A stretch of 32,110 nucleotides of DNA, from positions 1 to 32,110 of the IMG/VR virus record IMGVR_UViG_3300042465_003114; one strand, written 5' to 3'. This stretch comes from a virus. Below, one piece after another: positions 17,001 through 22,552 of this stretch. Each line of letters opens with the position of its first letter. Position 1 is the first letter of the stretch. The position numbers were made by a program, and so were the translations under genes. The notes under the pieces are model-generated. The model did no database searches, was not told the origin of the DNA, and saw nothing but the letters and a program-made list of their open reading frames with translations.

Positions 17001-17108
17001 AGTCAGGACAGGATTCGAACCCGTATTTATACCACCATACAACTCTCTTTATGGTTGGGCTGTACAAACCCTTCATTGTATGTGCATTACCAATTCTGCC
17101 ACCTGACT
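17001..17108 (-). tRNA. tRNA-like element with enlarged anticodon region
   Basis: The acceptor strands AGTCAGG and CCTGACT pair perfectly. T8, the D-stem GCA/TGC, A14, G18, G19 and A21 are in canonical places. The T-arm ACGGG-TTCGAAT-CCTGT is canonical. Between D and T arms there are 59 bases rather than about 23-40. CATAC and GTATG can form a five-pair anticodon stem enclosing a 37-base loop. Alternatively, GGGT/GCCC can present a 7-base loop with GTA (Tyr), followed by a long variable arm ACCATA/TATGGT, leaving 11 and 9 extra bases. CCA is not encoded. Total 108 nt. Decoding identity is uncertain; it may be a tRNA with an insertion or a tRNA mimic. Confidence 0.6.
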
Positions 17109-17115
17109 GTTTTTT

Positions 17116-17373
17116 TTATTTAGGTTGATTCATTTTTTGTTTGTGCTTTTGCTCAAGGTATTCCCGGTAGCTTTTCTGGTCTCCCATAGTATCGTGACAG
17201 ATCCTGCACAAGGCCATTAGGTTCTCTATGTGATCCGCTGTTTTACTTCCACCCATTCCCCTTGCTTTTATGTGATGGATGTCTACTGCCTGAGACCCGC
17301 AGGATTCACAGGGAATAAAATCAGCTATCGTGTAGCCAAAATATTCCATGTAAATCTTGGTGTGCTTTTTCAC
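17116..17373 (-). CDS. HNH endonuclease
   Basis: An 85-residue HNH nuclease with zinc ligands Cys22, Cys25, Cys56 and Cys59 and catalytic residues His33-His34 (DIHHIKARGMGG), Asn51 and His60 (LCRICH). The size matches the minimal stand-alone HNH of phages. The start is GTG, sharing a base with the preceding stop (TAGTG). It ends 7 bases before the tRNA-like element. It could be a homing-type nuclease associated with that element or a general phage nuclease; it is too far from terminase to be the usual packaging HNH. Confidence 0.85.
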   Translation of the reverse strand: MKKHTKIYMEYFGYTIADFIPCESCGSQAVDIHHIKARGMGGSKTADHIENLMALCRICHDTMGDQKSYREYLEQKHKQKMNQPK

Positions 17374-17660
17374 TAGAAAGGAAGGTCATAGCTTTCTTCC
17401 ATCACGGGCGCAGGTGCTGTCGGCATATTGTTAACCTGTGAGTTATTATTTTCTTCCTTTTTGTAATCGTTTAGGTTAATAGCCACATCCTTCCCGTACT
17501 TATTCGGTTCATCAAAAACATTAATAGAAATATTCACATACTTCTTTCCCTCATAGGTATAGGCGTGTGCCTCAGCATCGCTTATACATATCGAAGCAGT
17601 TAGCCATGATCCGCTTCTTTTCTTTCCGTTTCCTAGTCTTATTTTTGGTTTGGTGTCCAT
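17373..17660 (-). CDS. Possible single-stranded DNA-binding protein
   Basis: A 95-residue protein with a beta-rich N-terminal 65 residues (KIRLGNGKKRSGSWLTASIC, then YEGKKYVNISINVFDEP), a flexible Asn/Pro/Ala linker (about 70-86) and an acidic tip ending MEESYDLPF. The layout of a compact beta domain, a linker and an acidic tail ending D-L-P-F is that of bacterial SSB, whose tail usually ends in DIPF. The core is shorter than a standard OB fold SSB. No other SSB is visible, and the phage encodes ERF and Gp157-like recombination proteins that would work with one. The leader has AACCAAATG at the start codon. Confidence 0.5.
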   Translation of the reverse strand: MDTKPKIRLGNGKKRSGSWLTASICISDAEAHAYTYEGKKYVNISINVFDEPNKYGKDVAINLNDYKKEENNNSQVNNMPTAPAPVMEESYDLPF

Positions 17661-17666
17661 TTGGTT

Positions 17667-17996
17667 TTATGTGGTTTTTGGTTTTCTTCCTCTTTTCACA
17701 GGTGCTGTTACCCCTTCTTCTTGTGCTACTATTTCTTCAGCAACTACTTCTTCTTGATCCCTGTACCACGTTGTATGTTCTGTGTTAGTGTACCACCCAT
17801 AAAGGTAGTTGACTAACTCCATTCGGCAGCTACTGCACCAATGGCTAAAGTTGTGCTTTGGTGAAACATAGGTAGTGTAAAGGTGAATCATTTCCGTGTA
17901 GACTTCCTTGTCATAATTACGGATAAATGCGTGCTTCTTGTAGCTTTCGTACAGGGGCATGTGCTTCTTGAATAATTCTAAATCTTCAGGTGTCAT
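17667..17996 (-). CDS. Unknown protein with CxxC and basic tail
   Basis: I place the start at the ATG at 17996 (MTPEDLELFKKHMPLYESYK, 109 residues), which forms an ATGA with the previous stop; a start at 18029 would overlap that gene by 37 bases. The protein is helical with His/Tyr-rich stretches, one CSSC motif (HWCSSCRMELVNYLYGWY), an acidic segment and the AT-hook-like tail KRGRKPKTT. DNA binding is plausible from the tail, but no known family is recognised. Confidence 0.6.
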   Translation of the reverse strand: MTPEDLELFKKHMPLYESYKKHAFIRNYDKEVYTEMIHLYTTYVSPKHNFSHWCSSCRMELVNYLYGWYTNTEHTTWYRDQEEVVAEEIVAQEEGVTAPVKRGRKPKTT

Positions 17997-18214
17997 AGTT
18001 TTTGTAGTTCGTTTTTTACTTTCATCCAAAATGTAAATTTTGATCTGTAGTAGATCAGGTCATCGGCATCATCTAGCACTTTCAATATTTCATCAACTGC
18101 TATTATTGCACATCTGTTGGCAGCGTGTAGATCCCTTACATCATTGTACCCATGTGTGCATTCGCTCAAATTAAATTTGATAAGCAAATAGTCTGCCTTT
18201 GCCCTTGGTGTCAT
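17993..18214 (-). CDS. Small phage protein, 73 aa, unknown
   Basis: A helical 73-residue protein (MTPRAKADYLLIKFNL, then CAIIAVDEILKVLDD) similar in character to a conserved hypothetical found in many phages. Both ends form ATGA junctions. Function unknown. Confidence 0.65.
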   Translation of the reverse strand: MTPRAKADYLLIKFNLSECTHGYNDVRDLHAANRCAIIAVDEILKVLDDADDLIYYRSKFTFWMKVKNELQKL

Positions 18215-18477
18215 AGTTCAAATTTGTTAGTGAAATGATCCTCCACATATAGGTAGATAAAGGGCACTGCACTACTTATAAATATTGCAGATATTAAATC
18301 TGTTTTTAAGATTAGAAAAAAGAAGCTGATCCAGAAGGACATACAAAAGGAACAACTAAAAGGCTTGACTAGTTTTCTGCCTGTGACTTCTTTAAAAAAT
18401 TTAGGAAAGTTAAGGATGTAGAAGTAAAGCAGAGTTAAACCCATCGACCCTAGTACACCAACTGCGATTTGATACAT
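18211..18477 (-). CDS. Small membrane protein with KPFxCxFC motif
   Basis: An 88-residue protein with two or three membrane segments (about 4-24, 44-58 and 60-78) and KPFSCSFCMSFWISF between them. Phage membrane proteins with a CxxC just before a transmembrane helix are known but not characterised. It starts 28 bases inside the sigma-like gene and ends with an ATGA. Its place among early genes suggests host takeover or exclusion rather than lysis; this is inference. Confidence 0.6.
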   Translation of the reverse strand: MYQIAVGVLGSMGLTLLYFYILNFPKFFKEVTGRKLVKPFSCSFCMSFWISFFFLILKTDLISAIFISSAVPFIYLYVEDHFTNKFEL

Positions 18478-18935
18478 GATCTAATTTTTTTTATTGTGAT
18501 AAAAATTGAAGTGTGTGGAATGCCTGTCTGCTTACTTACCTTCCTGACTGAGCCTAGTTCTACATATAAACTTAGAATCTCCTGATCATACCAATACAAG
18601 CCCTGTACTATCTTGGTTATCCCGTCCGCTACTTCTTGACTGTTATCTATCTGCTGTTCTTCTTTTACGAACTTCATGATATCTTCAACAGGTACTAGGC
18701 TCCCGTATAGCCTGCCAAACTTCCCGTATTTGCTATTTGTTTGATTGCAGCAGATCCTAACTATCCAGAATTTAAATACCTGCTTCCCTTTGGCTTCTAG
18801 TTCCTGCAATTTATTGGCATCGTATTCTAGGACGATCACCGCTACTTCTTGCCTGAGATCTTCCCAAAGATCTTTTCCTATGTTCTGGAATACATATTTA
18901 AACTCCTGATCGTATAGCCACCCGATCGCTTTCAT
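18450..18935 (-). CDS. RNA polymerase sigma-like factor
   Basis: A 161-residue protein with the two-domain layout of a short sigma-70 family factor. Residues 15-75 resemble region 2 (DLWEDLRQEVAVIVLEYDA, then FKFWIVRICCNQTNSKYGKF). Residues 115-160 resemble region 4 with an HTH (VRKVSKQTGIPHTSIFITI). It is most likely a phage transcription factor that redirects host RNA polymerase to late genes, which would explain why most operons lack an obvious host-type promoter. The region 2 match is weaker than region 4, so a HTH regulator remains possible. It is joined to the preceding gene by an ATGA. Confidence 0.65.
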   Translation of the reverse strand: MKAIGWLYDQEFKYVFQNIGKDLWEDLRQEVAVIVLEYDANKLQELEAKGKQVFKFWIVRICCNQTNSKYGKFGRLYGSLVPVEDIMKFVKEEQQIDNSQEVADGITKIVQGLYWYDQEILSLYVELGSVRKVSKQTGIPHTSIFITIKKIRSCIKSQLVY

Positions 18936-19183
18936 TTCAGGCTTATTACTTCCCCTGAGGGCTGCCCTGCAAAATCACAAAGCCATCCATTCCATTCAAA
19001 GCGGATCTCCTTCTGTCGGCCGTAATATGATGCAGCTAGAAGCCTGATTTGCCTTTGTACTATTTCAATGTTTTGAAAGCTTCCTTTTCCCTTGTTCATC
19101 CACGCAGACCATTCATTGCTTGAAAGCTTGTAGCGGATCTCAAGTGAGTAGTCTAACTTAGATTTGGGTAGCCCTCTAGCCAT
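18932..19183 (-). CDS. Unknown small protein, 83 aa
   Basis: Begins MARGLPKSKLDYSLEIRYKL, basic, with alternating hydrophobic residues and EIRFEWNGWLCDF near the end, suggesting a small beta-rich fold. It follows the folded RNA at 19221-19282, with 37 bases between, so its translation may be controlled by that element. It ends in an ATGA with the sigma-like gene. Function unknown. Confidence 0.6.
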   Translation of the reverse strand: MARGLPKSKLDYSLEIRYKLSSNEWSAWMNKGKGSFQNIEIVQRQIRLLAASYYGRQKEIRFEWNGWLCDFAGQPSGEVISLK

Positions 19184-19220
19184 TTTCTATTTTCTATTTG
19201 TAGCATTTATGCCGTAATAA

Positions 19221-19282
19221 GGAAGGCTACCTACTAACACCTCAAATCCGATTTGTAGGCAGGTCGGATCACTTAGCCTTCC
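19221..19282 (-). ncRNA. Pseudoknot-type structured leader RNA
   Basis: In minus-strand order: GGAAGGCTA (19282-19274) pairs with TAGCCTTCC (19229-19221), a 9-bp outer helix. Inside, ATCCGA (19269-19264) pairs with TCGGAT (19251-19246). CCTAC in that hairpin loop (19259-19255) pairs with GTAGG (19234-19230), which abuts the 3' outer strand. All pairs are Watson-Crick. This is an H-type pseudoknot closed by an outer stem. It begins in the last codons of the XRE gene and lies 37 bases before the next ATG. No U-tract follows, so it is not a terminator. No known riboswitch consensus is recognised. Confidence 0.55.
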
Positions 19283-19479
19283 CTTTTTTCTTTGATCACT
19301 ACCTCCAGACCTACAGCCTCACATATCATACGCAAGTTAAAAAGGCTTATGCTTTCCCATCCGTTCTCTACCTGATTGATAGGTGCATGAGATAAGCCTA
19401 GCTTCTTGCATAGTTCTAGCTGCGTGTATCCGCTTTTCTTTCTTGATTTTCTGATTAGTAGTCCTTCTTGTACGCTCAT
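19273..19479 (-). CDS. XRE-family HTH regulator
   Basis: A 68-residue DNA-binding protein consisting of a single Cro/CI-type HTH: YTQLELCKKLGLSHAPINQVENG (in parts, 18-40). The length fits a Cro-like regulator or an antitoxin-like protein; no toxin partner is seen. It has its own promoter-like site with an inverted repeat upstream, which suggests autoregulation. The leader AACAAACCAAATG resembles other early starts. It could control the early-to-late switch. Confidence 0.8.
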   Translation of the reverse strand: MSVQEGLLIRKSRKKSGYTQLELCKKLGLSHAPINQVENGWESISLFNLRMICEAVGLEVVIKEKREG

Positions 19480-19496
19480 TTGGTTTGTTATTTATT

Positions 19497-19534
19497 CAAA
19501 TATAAAAAATAAATTAATATCCTATTTTTATAGG
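19497..19534 (-). promoter_or_regulatory. Promoter and operator for the XRE gene
   Basis: TATATTTG (19504-19497 on the minus strand) matches the Bacteroidota -7 box exactly and sits 18 bases before the XRE ATG. Further upstream CCTAT-TTTT-ATAGG (19521-19534) is a perfect inverted repeat overlapping where the -33 box should be; no TTTG is present there. A repressor bound at the repeat would block the promoter. Confidence 0.5.
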
Positions 19535-19544
19535 TGAATATTGT

Positions 19545-19892
19545 CTAAAAAGGTAGCATTTTAAATATCCCCATGCTTATAAATTCATCCCCTTTTTTTA
19601 CAATGCACTTTCTCACATTCAATTCAAAAACCATTTTATCGTTAAACCCGTACTTTTTCTGTGCCAAATCTAAAAGTAACTTGATCGGGTTGTCAAGATC
19701 GCTTGCCTTGTTACTGAACCCAAAGAAAAATTCAATCCGCAGCATCTGATCTTCAGCAACTTTTCCCGCAGGCATCCTTAGTAGCATTTCTTTTTCATAC
19801 CTTTTGTATGCAGGTGTCTTGAATCGTTTGCCCTGCCATGCCAAATTTACTGAAAGAGGCTTTTGATTTAGTTTAAATTGAATCACTTGCAT
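19545..19892 (-). CDS. RusA-like Holliday junction resolvase
   Basis: A 115-residue protein with the RusA family core SDLDNPIKLLLDLAQ (64-78) and GFNDKMVFEL (82-91). Asp65, Asp67, Lys71 and Asp85 fit the acidic catalytic residues and lysine of RusA. The N-terminus is the usual strand KLNQKPLSVNLAWQGKRFKT. It would resolve branched DNA from recombination-dependent replication before packaging, acting with the ERF and Gp157-like proteins. The start overlaps the end of the 58-aa membrane gene by 10 bases. Confidence 0.8.
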   Translation of the reverse strand: MQVIQFKLNQKPLSVNLAWQGKRFKTPAYKRYEKEMLLRMPAGKVAEDQMLRIEFFFGFSNKASDLDNPIKLLLDLAQKKYGFNDKMVFELNVRKCIVKKGDEFISMGIFKMLPF

Positions 19893-20059
19893 CCCTTATA
19901 AACAAAATCCATTGCTATCGTAACCCAGGCTACGATAAATATAAACCAAATCCCGCAGTCAAAATCAAAGGTGATCAAGGCAAAGCTAGTAAGCAGGGTA
20001 GTTTGAATGCTAAATAAATCCTGCTTTTTAGGTGTTAAATTTTCAATTAACTTTTTCAT
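19883..20059 (-). CDS. Small membrane protein, 58 aa
   Basis: The ATG at 20059 overlaps the preceding TGA in an ATGA. The product starts MKKLIENLTPKKQDLFSIQT and has two hydrophobic segments (about 18-32 and 36-52, with GIWFIFIVAWVTIAM). It fills the space between the 209-aa and RusA genes. Function unknown. Confidence 0.6.
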   Translation of the reverse strand: MKKLIENLTPKKQDLFSIQTTLLTSFALITFDFDCGIWFIFIVAWVTIAMDFVYKGCK

Positions 20060-20685
20060 ATTAATTTGTCTAGGTTTCTATTTTCCTTAATAGATTCCAG
20101 TATGAATAGCTTCCAGATCTTATTCTTTGACTTCGCCCCTACGGTGATTTCGTCTATGTACCTAGTGCTGATCCTTAACTCCCTGCGCACATCCTTCTCA
20201 ATGTCTTCAACCGGGTACTCCCAAGGCTTCAGAATTCCTTTCTCTTGGAATTTGTTAAACCAATTCCCACCCCATTCTGCTAGATCCTTACAGAACCCGC
20301 TTTCCTTTGCGCTTTGGTAATTGTCCCTGAAGATCTGCTTTCCGATCTCTATCCATTGTGCTATCTCTTCCTCTGTAGGTTCTTTGTGCTGCCGATTCAT
20401 AGCCTGTACTTCCTGTACTATTTGGCTCTGGTGGTGTGCGTAGTATTGGTTAATCCATACGCTAACATTCTTTTCGTTTACATGGTAGAAGTCCCCGTAC
20501 TGCCCTCGCATCCCTGCATGAAGGATGTAATCGACCCGGCTTTCGTTCATCCATCCAAAGCTAGTAAATAGCTTGTTTAGGCAGTTAAGAAGTTCTACTC
20601 CATCTTCTGGACTGTACTCTTTAAATTGTTTTAGACCGCAAACGAATTCCATCTTTTGCAGGTGTTTTAGAATTATCTCTTTCAT
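20056..20685 (-). CDS. Unknown early protein, possibly replication-linked
   Basis: A 209-residue, mainly helical, charged protein (MKEIILKHLQKMEFVCGLKQ). It contains NQYYAHHQSQIVQEVQAMNR (about 79-98) and a Trp/Pro-rich stretch near 140-157. It is joined by ATGA to the DUF6291-like gene, whose relatives sit in replication modules, so a primosome or helicase-loader type role is possible. No Walker motif, HTH or zinc site is visible, so I do not assign a function. Confidence 0.6.
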   Translation of the reverse strand: MKEIILKHLQKMEFVCGLKQFKEYSPEDGVELLNCLNKLFTSFGWMNESRVDYILHAGMRGQYGDFYHVNEKNVSVWINQYYAHHQSQIVQEVQAMNRQHKEPTEEEIAQWIEIGKQIFRDNYQSAKESGFCKDLAEWGGNWFNKFQEKGILKPWEYPVEDIEKDVRRELRISTRYIDEITVGAKSKNKIWKLFILESIKENRNLDKLI

Positions 20686-21374
20686 TGGTTTGATTGGTTA
20701 TTTTTTTCTTTTTCTCTTAGCAGTTCTTCATACATATCGGCAAATATGTTTTTACTTTTAGGCTTTTCTTCTTTTGGCCTGTAGGTGTTGTTTCTTGGCT
20801 GCTTAAACCTGCTTGCATTATTTTTTACAAACAAGATAAAACTATTTTTTAAATGCTTTTCACTTTCAAAGGTTTGACCTTCATGGGTTAGATCCCATTC
20901 TTGATATAGCTTCTGAACTTGATCATCACTTAAATCGTATATGTGAGACATATCTTCAAATAGATTTTTTCCTCCTAGCCTCCTAGTAGAAAAAATAGTA
21001 ATAGAAGAAATATCATTTACATTACCATTTACATTTACATTACCATTTACATTTACAGCTAGTTTTGCTACATCATTTGTAGCATTGCTAGGATTTGCTA
21101 GATCATTTCTAGCATTGCTAGCTTTTGCTAGACCTCCTTTCTTTCCTGCCTCTGCCCTTTGCTCTTTCTTTTCATCCCAGATTCTAAGATCTCTTTTAAG
21201 CTGAGTCTTAATTGGAAGAAAGGCTACCTTGATTAGCTTGTCTTCTGTGGTTGGATCTTCATCATTGACATAGCTGAAAATATGCTTTATCAACTTACCG
21301 GCATCTTCATTTGAAAGTTCATCAAAAACTTCCCTTTGATCCGTGTACAAAACAAATGATTTTTTACCTTGCAT
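20682..21374 (-). CDS. DUF6291-like protein, candidate replication factor
   Basis: A 230-residue protein. Residues 1-85 match the DUF6291 pattern (MQGKKSFVLYTDQREVFDEL, then LIKHIFSYVNDEDP, and AFLPIKTQLKRDLRIWDEK). Residues about 78-120 are a low-complexity linker made of two tandem repeats, a 10-residue unit (SNARNDLANP, SNATNDVAKL) and a 6-residue unit (NVNGNV). The C-terminal part (about 128-195) is helical and includes FEDMSHIYDLSDDQVQKLYQ. Proteins with this layout lie where phages encode a replication initiator. The linker DNA contains direct repeats with palindromes, which resembles an origin inside an initiator gene. A terminator-like attenuator precedes the ATG. Confidence 0.7.
   Translation of the reverse strand: MQGKKSFVLYTDQREVFDELSNEDAGKLIKHIFSYVNDEDPTTEDKLIKVAFLPIKTQLKRDLRIWDEKKEQRAEAGKKGGLAKASNARNDLANPSNATNDVAKLAVNVNGNVNVNGNVNDISSITIFSTRRLGGKNLFEDMSHIYDLSDDQVQKLYQEWDLTHEGQTFESEKHLKNSFILFVKNNASRFKQPRNNTYRPKEEKPKSKNIFADMYEELLREKEKNNQSNQ
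21014..21057. repeat. 18-bp tandem repeat inside the DUF6291-like gene
   Basis: CATTTACATTACCATTTA occurs twice exactly (21014-21031 and 21032-21049), followed by CATTTACA. It encodes the Asn-Val-rich linker. Length is likely to vary between relatives. Confidence 0.9.
21064..21134. repeat. 30-bp tandem repeat with internal palindrome
   Basis: Two 30-base units (21064-21093, 21094-21123), differing at only a few positions, and a partial third. Each full unit carries the perfect palindrome TAGCA-T-TGCTA (21080-21090 and 21110-21120). It encodes the 10-residue protein repeat and could serve as iterons of an origin. Confidence 0.85.
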
Positions 21375-21379
21375 TTTTT

Positions 21380-21417
21380 AAAATAAAAAAGCCCAACAGG
21401 TGAGAGTCTGTCGGGCT
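21380..21417 (-). terminator. Intrinsic terminator just before the DUF6291-like ATG
   Basis: On the minus strand AGCCCGACAG (21417-21408) pairs with CTGTTGGGCT (21399-21390), ten pairs including one G-U, around the loop ACTCTCAC, followed by TTTTTTATTTT. The T run ends about 6-9 bases before the ATG at 21374, with no room for another promoter, so the terminator must be read through or regulated for the gene to be expressed. Confidence 0.8.
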
Positions 21418-21457
21418 AGGTTAAAATAAACCTCTGGAATCATTCTTGCCTCTCACC
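21390..21457 (-). promoter_or_regulatory. Attenuator: competing antiterminator pairing
   Basis: GGTGAGAG (21457-21450 on the minus strand) is perfectly complementary over eight bases to CTCTCACC (21406-21399), which covers the terminator loop and the first bases of its 3' arm. The two structures overlap, so pairing upstream could weaken the terminator or lock it as a pseudoknot. A small hairpin AGGTT/AACCT (21433-21418) lies between. Direct repeats GAATAATTCCTGCGG and GAATGATTCCAGAGG flank the upstream arm. The ligand or factor is unknown. Confidence 0.55.
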
Positions 21458-21466
21458 GCAGGAATA

Positions 21467-21484
21467 ATTCGATATTCGAATATA
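21467..21484 (-). promoter_or_regulatory. Inverted repeat and weak promoter box upstream of the attenuator
   Basis: ATTCGA-TAT-TCGAAT (21467-21481) is a perfect inverted repeat. It overlaps TATATTCG (21484-21477 on the minus strand), one base off the Bacteroidota -7 consensus. No clear TTTG lies 19 bases upstream. It could be the promoter and operator for the attenuator leader. Confidence 0.35.
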
Positions 21485-21498
21485 GAAACTTTTTTCCA

Positions 21499-21648
21499 TT
21501 ATCCTACTAAATTTCTGCTTTTTAGTTGGTAATAAATACAGGCATAGGATCTACCTAGTTCTAGTGCTATGACCTTAGTTGGCATCCTGTCCTGCCAGAG
21601 TTCAAAGATCATTATCTTTTCGTATTCTGTTAGATTTCTGCGTCTCAT
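21499..21648 (-). CDS. Small HTH-like protein, 49 aa
   Basis: The ATG at 21648 overlaps the preceding TGA as ATGA. The product starts MRRRNLTEYEKIMIFELWQD and continues MPTKVIALELGRSYACIYYQ, which fits a compact helix-turn-helix of the transposase or resolvase type. It is basic and probably binds DNA. It lies directly before the attenuator leader. Confidence 0.65.
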   Translation of the reverse strand: MRRRNLTEYEKIMIFELWQDRMPTKVIALELGRSYACIYYQLKSRNLVG

Positions 21649-21851
21649 TTTGATAGGTAGTATTGAGCGATTCTCTTATCGTTTACGGTGATCATGTCCG
21701 TAACTATGTCTAGGCCTTCCTCTCGGATGTTAGCGATCCTAGCAGCAAGCCTAAAGCAGCCAAACATATTTAAGGCATCTAGCTGCGTAATAGATCTACC
21801 ATTCAGCAGCCACCCCTTGATCAAAGCGGTCTGTGAGTCTAGCGATTTCAT
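21645..21851 (-). CDS. Winged HTH protein (HTH_39-like)
   Basis: The start at 21851 (MKSLDSQTALIKGWLLNGRS, 68 residues) forms an ATGA with the previous stop and is preferred to the longer start at 21875. The sequence ITQLDALNMFGCFRLAARIA, then REEGLDIVTDMI, has the pattern of the phage helix-turn-helix domain PF14090 (HTH_39). It is likely to regulate early genes or assist replication. Confidence 0.75.
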   Translation of the reverse strand: MKSLDSQTALIKGWLLNGRSITQLDALNMFGCFRLAARIANIREEGLDIVTDMITVNDKRIAQYYLSK

Positions 21852-22153
21852 AGGGCTGATATAAATTTTTTGCACTCGTTTAAATTAGTTACAAATTCCT
21901 GCTCTGTGATCTGCTCAAAGTTATCTAGCTTAACCAAGTACTGAACGTAGCGAATATTTTCTACCCTGATGTTTGGGAATAACTCTAAGGCAAAAATATT
22001 TTTTAGGCTGTTAGGGTAATAGGTCACCGCTAGGCAGGTTTTATCATCTAGCAGCTTGTAGGAAGTATACTTGCAAATAGTAAAGTAAGTAGACAGGGTG
22101 AAGTCGGCTTCTACTTCTACAGACTTGAGGGTTTTGATTGTTAGATTTTCCAT
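21848..22153 (-). CDS. Unknown early protein, 101 aa
   Basis: Begins MENLTIKTLKSVEVEADFTL; beta-rich in the first half and helical at the end (FEQITEQEFVTNLNECKKFI). The leader has AACCAAAAATCAAATG, the early-gene start context. No domain recognised. Confidence 0.65.
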   Translation of the reverse strand: MENLTIKTLKSVEVEADFTLSTYFTICKYTSYKLLDDKTCLAVTYYPNSLKNIFALELFPNIRVENIRYVQYLVKLDNFEQITEQEFVTNLNECKKFISAL

Positions 22154-22173
22154 TTGATTTTTGGTTTTGGGGT

Positions 22174-22275
22174 TTACAATAATTTAAGACCTAGCATATA
22201 GCCAAGGGCAAAGATGGGTGACAAGGCTAGGATCGTGTAGATGATTTTGCCTGTAATCTGGAGTGCTTTTTTCAT
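22174..22275 (-). CDS. Single-pass membrane peptide, 33 aa
   Basis: An ATG at 22275 opens MKKALQITGKIIYTILALSP followed by IFALGYMLGLKLL. It has two lysines at the start and one long hydrophobic segment. It fills a gap in a gene-dense stretch. There is no ATGA junction, so support is weaker than for other small genes. Confidence 0.4.
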   Translation of the reverse strand: MKKALQITGKIIYTILALSPIFALGYMLGLKLL

Positions 22276-22284
22276 AGTGTAGGA

Positions 22285-22302
22285 ATTAAAGCCCCGAAGG
22301 GC
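22285..22302 (-). terminator. Short UUCG hairpin with U-rich tail
   Basis: On the minus strand GCCC-TTCG-GGGC (22302-22291) is followed by TTTAATT. It lies 7 bases after the stop of the 58-aa gene. The tetraloop is very stable, the U-tract is weak. Confidence 0.5.
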
Positions 22303-22308
22303 ATTGGT

Positions 22309-22485
22309 TTAGTTAAGGAGTTTAGCAGCCCACTTCTCTGCGTTCTTGATATTTGAAAAGTCTTTTGCTAGCAGCACCTGATCCATGCCCTGAAAGAACT
22401 GAACGTAGAACGCTCTGAATCTTCCTGTAGCATCTTTGCTGATTTTTACTGCTTTGCTTCCGGATGTGTTTGTTAAAATTTTCAT
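22309..22485 (-). CDS. Small basic protein, 58 aa
   Basis: The ATG at 22485 gives MKILTNTSGSKAVKISKDAT, then RFRAFYVQFFQGMDQ and KDFSNIKNAEKWAAKLLN. This has a natural beta-beta-alpha look and lies just downstream of a good promoter. A 68-codon open frame on the same strand (22322-22528) lies in another phase, has an unlikely Arg/Ser-rich sequence and would start inside the promoter region; I reject it. Function unknown. Confidence 0.7.
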   Translation of the reverse strand: MKILTNTSGSKAVKISKDATGRFRAFYVQFFQGMDQVLLAKDFSNIKNAEKWAAKLLN

Positions 22486-22515
22486 GATCTTTTTTGGCTA
22501 GTGTTATTTGATAGA

Positions 22516-22545
22516 CAAATCTAAACAATAGTTTAGAATATGCAA
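22516..22545 (-). promoter_or_regulatory. Promoter with operator palindrome
   Basis: Read on the minus strand: TTG (22545-22543), about 19 bases, then TAGATTTG (22523-22516), an exact TAnnTTTG. Between them is the perfect inverted repeat CTAAAC-AATA-GTTTAG (22521-22536). Predicted transcription starts near 22511, giving a leader of about 26 bases to the ATG at 22485. It is one of the best host-type promoters in the window. Confidence 0.6.
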
Positions 22546-22552
22546 TACTTTA

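Noticed and set aside
21014-21134. CRISPR-like repeats
   Set aside because: The repeats are directly tandem with no unique spacers and encode a periodic protein linker.
22322-22528. 68-codon minus-strand frame
   Set aside because: It is in a different phase from the more natural 58-codon frame 22309-22485, has an odd Arg/Ser/Gln composition, and would start inside or just at the promoter -7 region.
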